DNA from: Triglochin maritima | Taxonomy: Eukaryota; Streptophyta; Magnoliopsida; Alismatales; Juncaginaceae | Direction: 5' to 3' | NCBI GenBank assembly: GCA_963682175.1 | Contig: OY821788.1 | Span: 12,480,001-12,544,000 of the forward strand | Length of the DNA: 64,000 nt | Part shown: positions 58,172 to 64,000 of the stretch, piece by piece | Numbering within the stretch: the first letter of the stretch is position 1 | Layout: each line of letters begins with the position of its first letter | Notes under the pieces: model-generated | Seen by the model: only the letters and a program-made list of their open reading frames with translations | What the model was told of the DNA's origin: nothing | Databases searched by the model: none | Position numbers and translations under genes: made by a program

Positions 58172-60000
58172 AATACCCCACACTTACCTTTTGCTAGTTC
58201 TGAGCAAAAGAAAGAAAGAGAAAATATGAAATAAATGAAAAAAATACGGAAAAAAAGAAATCCTAACTCACTTTCATAGGAATCACGGTTGCACTTAGCA
58301 CGTGCAACAAACCGTTAAACCCCATTGTCGCCAAGGAGGAGGAGTGGTGTCTCATGAGGGTTTTCAGCGAATATACCAACAAAATCTGAACATTGATGCA
58401 TTATTGAACCTAGCAACACAACTTAATGGACCTACTTTTGTCGATCATTGGACCTGGTAATCCTAGAGGCTGATTCTATATATGTATCTTGTGCACACAC
58501 CTAGCCTAGGGAACCATACATCAAGTTAATTAAGGACTTAAGTGAAAGACATGGGCAACCTTAACATCCTCAAGTGATACATCGTGTAAAGTCCATTAAG
58601 GTTCTTATTTGTATTTTTTTCTTGTTTTTCTTTTTTTATAACAAGGAATTAAAATTTGTTGATATTTAATTCTCCCACGGTCCGGTTTCGTGCATCATTC
58701 TCTGTGAGGACATACACTATCACGTACCATGTCCCCCAAATCTCGACCTAGGGCGATCCCTACCACCCGTGTAACGGGAGTTCGCTCAGTGCATCCCATG
58801 TTTAATGACTCGAAAACACCAGGTATTATGTCTCATTTTGACCAACTTTCTCGAGTGATAGGAGACGTGCGAGAAGAGAAAACAACATACTAAATTATTT
58901 TTTATCTACATATGAACAAAAACCCTACACTTAAGGTTTCACAATAAGAGTTTAAGGGTCACTAACTTCAACAAATTTCCTTATACTAGCAGGCACAATT
59001 TCCTTCGAAAGAAGGAAACTCGCTAGGTTCAGGGTGAAATTCTTTATTTGTTTGAGTGCTGAACCTTTATGATTACTCTCTCTCTGAAGGATAACCGGGG
59101 TGTATCCTTACCACTAAATAAGACCCAAAGCCGATGTACTTGATATCCTAATGTTTAATATTCAAGTTGATTTTGGGTGCTTCCATTTTACTGTCTCTCA
59201 GCGGTTTGCAAATGTTAAACACACGCAAAACCCTCAAAATATTTTCATTCACAAACACATGAAGATTTTGAAAAAAATGGAAAAATTGAAACACTTGACA
59301 CGCAAAGCAAGGCAAGTCACCCAGGGATCATGGTATAGCAAGATATATCAATGTAAATTGTAGCACATTATCATGACCCTAACAATAGAAACAAAAGAAA
59401 AAAAGACTCGACTATGTACATATGTAAAGCAACCCCCACACTTACTTCATGCATTGTCCTTAACGAATATGAGTATGATACTTCATGGAATTATGCATGA
59501 ACAAGAAAAGATCTGACCAACGTGAAGCGCAAAAGGAGGTTATGTTGATGGACATAAACCCAAATTCCCCCAAACCTATGAGATACTTAAGAATGAAATA
59601 CATGTACGTTAACAAATGGGGCCCAAGTACTCAAAGAGTGGGAGCCATGACAACTATGTTTTTAGTATAATTATATACAAAAAGAAGCTCTCATCGTCCT
59701 TTGTCATAGGACAATGAAAGGAAACCTCATAGTGGATCAATGTATCTAGAATGGGAACATGACACAACGTGGGGCCAAAATAGTCATATGTGGGCCTCCC
59801 TCACCAAGTGTACTATATATAAGGAGATGATCATGAATTGGATACAAAGGTGTCTGATTCAAATGATCAAACTAAAAGAGCTCGAACCTCTCAAGAGTTT
59901 GGCAACAATTGCTCAACGAAAGAAGAGTTTCCCCTGTTGTATTAAAATAATGACCATCAATCCAAACTCTCCAACCAACAGGCTGGTGTGTTAGAACGTG
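58172..60000 (-). mobile_element. A4 internal 3' region
   Basis: The first ~700 bp match the A3 internal 3' region (41072-41792). The remainder is unassigned and open only in short frames, where the family's pol and third ORF would be expected. No reverse transcriptase, integrase or RNase H motif is seen. Confidence 0.7.
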
Positions 60001-60989
60001 GTCAAGAACCTCGTTATGCTTACCCAACACACCAGGCGAACAGAGAGTGGGTCTTTCACCCAAGATATCCTTTATTGAACCCTCATACCCTCATAAGCTC
60101 TTATACAAATAAGAGTATTGGGGAGTTGGTGCTCCACCAAAGATTGGTCCTTAAGGAGTACAACATTAAGATCATGTGGCTCAAGGGCTATGGGACAAAA
60201 AGACAAGGCACAATCTTGTGCCAACTCAAAATCAAGATGGTCCATGTTATTCTCAATTAGGATCGAATCCTCCGCCAAGTGATTGTGAATTGAAACCCCA
60301 AGTCTCCCAGACTGATTAGAAGTTTGACTTTGAAAGATCGTGCTTTGAATTTGTGGATGTGGTGGTGGTTCAATATGAGAAGATGAATCCTCATAATGAC
60401 AAGAAAAGTCACCCTCCTCACGTTCACTTAATTGTTGTGTCATCTCACTCACTTGCATTTCCAGACTTGGCAAGGAATTCAGGTTGGACTTCATCAAATT
60501 TAAGTGGTTTGGATGAACGTTTGGTGGGTTTCTTCTATGTAATCAAGTCTGGGGTCAACTGTAAGGTTCAAGTCAGAATTTTGAAAATTTTCGGGTTGGG
60601 TGTTGGTGGGTTGAGAATGAGTCCAATGATTGGTAGTTGGGTGTTGGTAGAGTTCTGGGTATTCAGGGTGAGGATACTATGGTGAGAATGATGTATGATA
60701 CTGGGGATTTCTATGGTTTCCCCATGAATATGTCCTCCCTGGGTTATACGTGAATGTGTATGGGTCATAATGAATACTTCGAGAAAAACATCATTGTAAT
60801 CGGGTTTGGGAGGAACATATAGACATCCCTCCAACACATGACCACTTAAACCACTCTGGTCATCTGACGTGGCTTCTAGAACCACCGCTGCGGTCATTCC
60901 CTCTACCGTATGCATGAAAGAGGCCAACGTTTCTTCTAATGACTCAGTTTGTTCACCAACATATGATCCAACACAACTAGATGGTGGTT
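60000..60989 (-). pseudogene. A4 Athila-like gag remnant
   Basis: Aligned by eye with A2 Gag: GSYVGEQTESLEETLASFMH with a broken zinc knuckle (DQSGLSGHVLEGC, first two cysteines lost), YDPYTFTYNPGRTYSWGNHR in a second frame, then LPSLEMQVSEMTQQLSEREE, and finally CPIALEPHDLNVVLLKDQSL...LPNTL. The protease is missing, so the last part joins sequences that flank protease in A2. It ends at about the same point (PLP..) where A2's coding region stops. Non-functional. Confidence 0.72.
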
Positions 60990-61814
60990 TTTGATGAGTC
61001 TTACCATAACTTTTGACACTTCTCATGGTGAGCCTCGTCTCATGATAATCGATTATCATGAGGCGAGGCTCGACTTGAGAAAATAAAACTAACCTAAACA
61101 CAATCTATTATTATGAGACGAGGCTCAGCATGCTACGATTAAGAAAATAAAACTAAGCTAAACATGCAAGCATTAAAGAGACAACATGAAGATAAAACTA
61201 AGAAAAATTATTTTATTGATGATTCACATTACAAGTAGTATTTTTCTCCACTTGAGTTTTGCTCCAATGCTTACTCCTAGTAGAGAGAATGACCACCAAG
61301 CAATTGGGGACAATCCCCCAGTGTGGGACTAATGAAACATTCCCAGAATATACATAAACACATATCCCATTTCCGTGCAAAACTGGGTTGCATTCTGACC
61401 AAAAGGGACCACCAATTGACGGTCCAATTTGGTCAGATGCGACTCATTTTTGTGTGTCTACTTAATCTCTTCAATTATGTACGTGGGGTGTGCCCTGGTC
61501 AGGCATTTGAGTCTGCGTCAGAATCTAATTGCCAAAATACTCCTCATAATGGTGTAGAGTTTCTCGATTTGCTATTTGGTCCCTCCAGGCTTACGTCCAG
61601 GTCCTTCCCTCTTGCAAATGGGTCATTGTGCATGATAGAGAGGTCCATTTTGCTTCATTTAAGTCATTTCTTCTTACGTTTCTGTCATTTATCTCTTCCA
61701 TTATCTTCTTTATTACCTAATACCTGATATATAACAACACTCGAGTAGCACAATATTGGGGGTAACAATTAAGGATATATAGCATGAATATGATGCATGA
61801 TATGTTATTAATCA
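60990..61814 (-). mobile_element. A4 5' LTR, rearranged and truncated
   Basis: The right part (about 61051-61814) is reverse Athila LTR with its U3 end attaatca at 61814; flanking sequence starts acgcactag. A short left part (60990-61050) is Athila LTR in the opposite (plus) orientation (tgatgagtcttaccataact...), giving a fold-back at 61050/61051. R and U5 parts are missing, and gag follows directly. Part of its centre resembles A1-A3 more than A4's own 3' LTR, so the pair may be chimaeric. Confidence 0.68.
61031..61070. repeat. 40-bp near-perfect palindrome
   Basis: The left arm agcctcgtctcatgataatc and right arm gattatcatgaggcgaggct are inverted with one mismatch and no spacer. It marks the fold-back junction of the A4 5' LTR. 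A third, direct copy of the right arm lies near 61107-61127 (tattatgagacgaggctcag). Confidence 0.9.
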
Positions 61815-61899
61815 ACGCACTAGTTCGAGTCTGACCAACTTCTATTCACGAGCACATTACGATGTCATCTAGGTAGTATCGAAGAATCCCTCCTCTTGA

Positions 61900-62151
61900 A
61901 TTTGTCTTTGTGTATATTATTGATTTTTAATTTGAATTACAAATGTGAAACAAATATATATAGGCTACATGAGTTAGCCTTTGGAAGAGAATAGAGTTTC
62001 CTATTATATGAGATTGTGATTTTGCTAGATGATGTCTTGGATGTATGGATCTTTGTTTCCTTTGGTGGAGATGATGATTGAGGTTTCTGAGGAGTACGTC
62101 CCTTGTTTGGCGGTGATGACTGTTGTGTCTGAGCCAATAGTTATTTTAACA
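61900..62151 (-). mobile_element. D1 copia 3' LTR (minus orientation; left edge uncertain)
   Basis: On the minus strand the polypurine tract (aatttgaggggaag, 62152-62165) is followed by TGTTAAAATAACTATTGGC, a typical copia LTR start, at 62151. The LTR is short and contains a tatatatt-type TATA near 61955. I could not place the other end, which lies somewhere between 61815 and 61930. Confidence 0.65.
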
Positions 62152-62165
62152 CTTCCCCTCAAATT

Positions 62166-63318
62166 GAGTTCAGAAGAGGTTGAAGGATCCTAACTTGTGA
62201 AGAATTCTATGGAATTGTTTTTGGTCCAATGGCTTTGTGAAGATATCCACAAGTTGGTCTTTTCTTTGAACATAGGGAACTTTGATTTCTTTAGCTTGAA
62301 TTTTTTTCTCTGATGAAATAACAGTCTACCTATATGTGCTTTGTCCGTTCATGAAAAATGAGATTGGAGGCGATGTGTCGAGGAGCATGATTATCACAGA
62401 ACGTTTGCATAGGTTCTTGGTAGGGAACGTTCATTTGTTTGAAGAGTTGTTTGACCCAGATTAGTTCACTAGTAGTGGATGCCATAGCCCTGTATGCGGC
62501 TTTAGTACTGGACCGTGCGACCACATTTTGCCTTTTGCTTTTCCATGTGACTAGGTTTCCACCAAAGAATCTAGCAACCCAATCTGCATCAGAGTAACCA
62601 ATTATTGAATTAGAATTGTTTCTTTTCATCCATATTCCTTGACTCGAAGTTTTCTTCAAATATCTAAGGATTCTATATACGTTGTCTAGATGTTGTGTGT
62701 GGGTAGTTGGTTTATTATACTGACAACCTAAGTTATCTTAAGCTTGGTAACAGTAAGATAAATGAGTTTCCCCACTAATCTTTGGAATTTTCCTATATTG
62801 TTTAGAGGCTCCCCATCGGTGGGACTTACCTTTCGACGAGTCTCGATGGTTGTGTTGGCAAGTTTGGATCCTGATTTACCAGTTTCTTTAAGAAGATCTA
62901 TGACATATTTTTGTTGAGATAAAAACAAACCTTTGTTAATGTATGCAATTTCAATGCCTAAAATATATTTCATGATCCCTAGATCTTTGATGTCATTTAA
63001 AAAAATATGATTTCACAAGGCCAATTTCGTTATCACTATTGCCTTTGAGTATGATGTCATCTACATACACAAGTGCAATGGTGGTGATGTTATTGAAATG
63101 CTTGATAAACCTAGATGCATCACCTGAACATTTAGTAAAACCAAATTGAATAAGAGAGTGACTGAGTTTTGTATACCATACTCTGGGAGATTGTTTCAAT
63201 CCGTAGATTGATTTGTGGAGTTTACAAACATGATTGTGAGGGGAATTGTCTCCTGGAGGAGTCATGTAGACTTCTTCTGCTAAAGTGCCTTGAAGAAAGG
63301 CATTTCGAACATCCTTTT
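62166..63318 (-). pseudogene. D1 Ty1/copia reverse transcriptase and RNase H, 5' truncated
   Basis: Minus-strand segments follow in order: DVRNAFLQGTLAEEVYMTPP, CKLHKSIYGLKQSPRVW and ALVYVDDIILKGN (RT box intact). After a frame break near 62990 come MKYILGIEIAYINKGLF and KYVIDLLKETGKSG. Then after a ~40-codon decayed gap come GIWMKRN, GYSDADW and GGNLVTWKSKRQ (RNase H, with several residues missing between them), STKAAYRAMA, ELIWVKQL and CDNHAPRHIASN. It ends near the polypurine tract. It differs in sequence from C1, so it is another copia lineage. Everything upstream of RT motif 1 is lost at the S4 insertion. Confidence 0.88.
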
Positions 63319-63326
63319 AATAGAGG

Positions 63327-64000
63327 TGTTGTCTTTTTGGCCTTAATATATATTAATTTTGATGATTAATTAAATTAATCTTAATCAATCAACCTAATCA
63401 ATCAAAGTGAGCAAACACGATTACATGCATTACATACGTACTTGTATACTTGCAATCATCATAATAGGTTGATCAAGATAATCAACAAAATGAGCATTGG
63501 GACAAAGACATCAAGACTTGTAATCAAAGCTTTGGACCAAGACATGTAATTTTGTATTAATTGAGTCCATAAGGTTTAATGTAAACTTGAGCACTAGGAT
63601 TGTGTCCTGTCAAGATTCGGTAAAAACCAAACCTCAGACGGTTCACCAAAACCTTCTAGTTTGGTCCACCAAACACCTATCAGTAACCCAAATTCTTCCC
63701 ACCAGTAAAACTTAGGTGTTATCTAGATTGCACCGACGGAAGACCGAACCACCTTTGGTCGACCGAATAGCCCTGGACCGGTTTTGGACTTTGCTCCAAC
63801 GGTCGCTTTTGAATCAAGTCCGAAGAGCCCAATTGATTTGTCCTAATTCGGATGGCCGAATATCTATCGGTCAACATTGTGCTTCTTGGCTTTAGGCGCC
63901 TAACGGTTATTTACACGTGCACTCGACCGTTGTACCCAACGACTATTTGAGCTAGAACTGTCAGCGCAAAACCCACGCTAACTTTCTGTCTACCAAAGTG
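63327..64000 (+). mobile_element. S4: sirevirus-like LTR running off the window edge
   Basis: It begins tgttgtctttttggcc, then ttttgatgattaattaaat and aatcaatcaaagtgagcaaacac, parallel to the S1-S3 LTR start. It contains a GGTCGACCGA palindrome near 63758 and degenerate relatives. It interrupts the D1 reverse transcriptase. Whether it is a solo LTR or the 5' LTR of a full element cannot be told from this window. Confidence 0.8.

Overview
This window reads as nuclear DNA from a transposon-rich flowering plant, probably a eudicot. The evidence is plant LTR-retrotransposon families (Ty1/copia, sirevirus-like, Athila-like Ty3/gypsy), primer-binding sites matching plant initiator tRNA-Met and tRNA-Asp, a CACTA element, FAR1/Mutator-type transposase remnants, and one spliced host gene with GT-AG introns whose product resembles the U2AF35-related protein (ZRSR2/URP, the plant CCCH zinc-finger spliceosomal protein). 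I see no rRNA or tRNA gene, CRISPR array or organellar gene. Family names come from motif recognition, without database searches. Element labels (C, S, A, D) are mine.

Layout. 1-19141 is a stack of nested retrotransposons. A Ty1/copia element C1 has its 5' LTR tail at the window edge, decayed gag-pol at 3801-7778, and its 3' LTR split into 7867-8731 and 17968-19141. It carries a reverse sirevirus-like solo LTR (S2, 1306-2848). Its 3' LTR is split by an Athila-like element (A1, 8732-17962, target duplication gtcaa). A1 encloses a sirevirus-like element without pol (S1, 9473-16414), whose 5' LTR was hit by a 2.1-kb solo copia LTR (C2, duplication gtttt) and a reverse solo LTR (S3). C1 itself sits in an older Athila-type LTR (A0, 19142 to about 20280).

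21490-34965 is the one convincing host gene: a nine-exon minus-strand gene for a ZRSR2-like splicing factor of about 703 residues. Every inferred junction is GT-AG and the reading frame stays open through all nine exons. Its 6.7-kb first intron holds a large minisatellite-rich block (29030-32640) and a 1.07-kb element with long terminal inverted repeats (about 32890-33960).

35100-39483 has a FAR1-like fragment near the gene's 5' end and a broken gene resembling plant-mobile-domain/DUF1985 proteins, cut off by the next Athila element. 39484-52862 holds the 3' LTR and 3' internal end of a minus-strand Athila-like element (A3), a one-ended CACTA element with a Ulp1-like open reading frame, and a tandem array of roughly 0.56-0.59-kb units derived from the U3/promoter part of the same Athila LTR. 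The array is split by a plus-strand Athila-like insertion (A2, 44111-49480) that has a 5' LTR, tRNA-Asp primer site and gag-protease but has lost pol and almost all of its 3' LTR. The target duplication ttggg is still present on both sides of A2.

52863-64000 holds a decayed FAR1/MULE transposase with a GC-rich hairpin-repeat intron, an unassigned 1.6-kb stretch, a minus-strand Athila-like element (A4, 56681-61814) with a 40-bp palindrome at a fold-back junction, the 3' half of a second Ty1/copia lineage (D1), and the start of another sirevirus-like LTR (S4) running off the edge.

Apart from the ZRSR2-like gene, every coding region is interrupted by stops or frameshifts. The most unusual structures are the LTR-derived array with a three-unit higher-order pattern, the A2 deletion that preserved its target duplication, the palindrome shared by two copia LTR families, and the repeat-loaded first intron of the splicing-factor gene.
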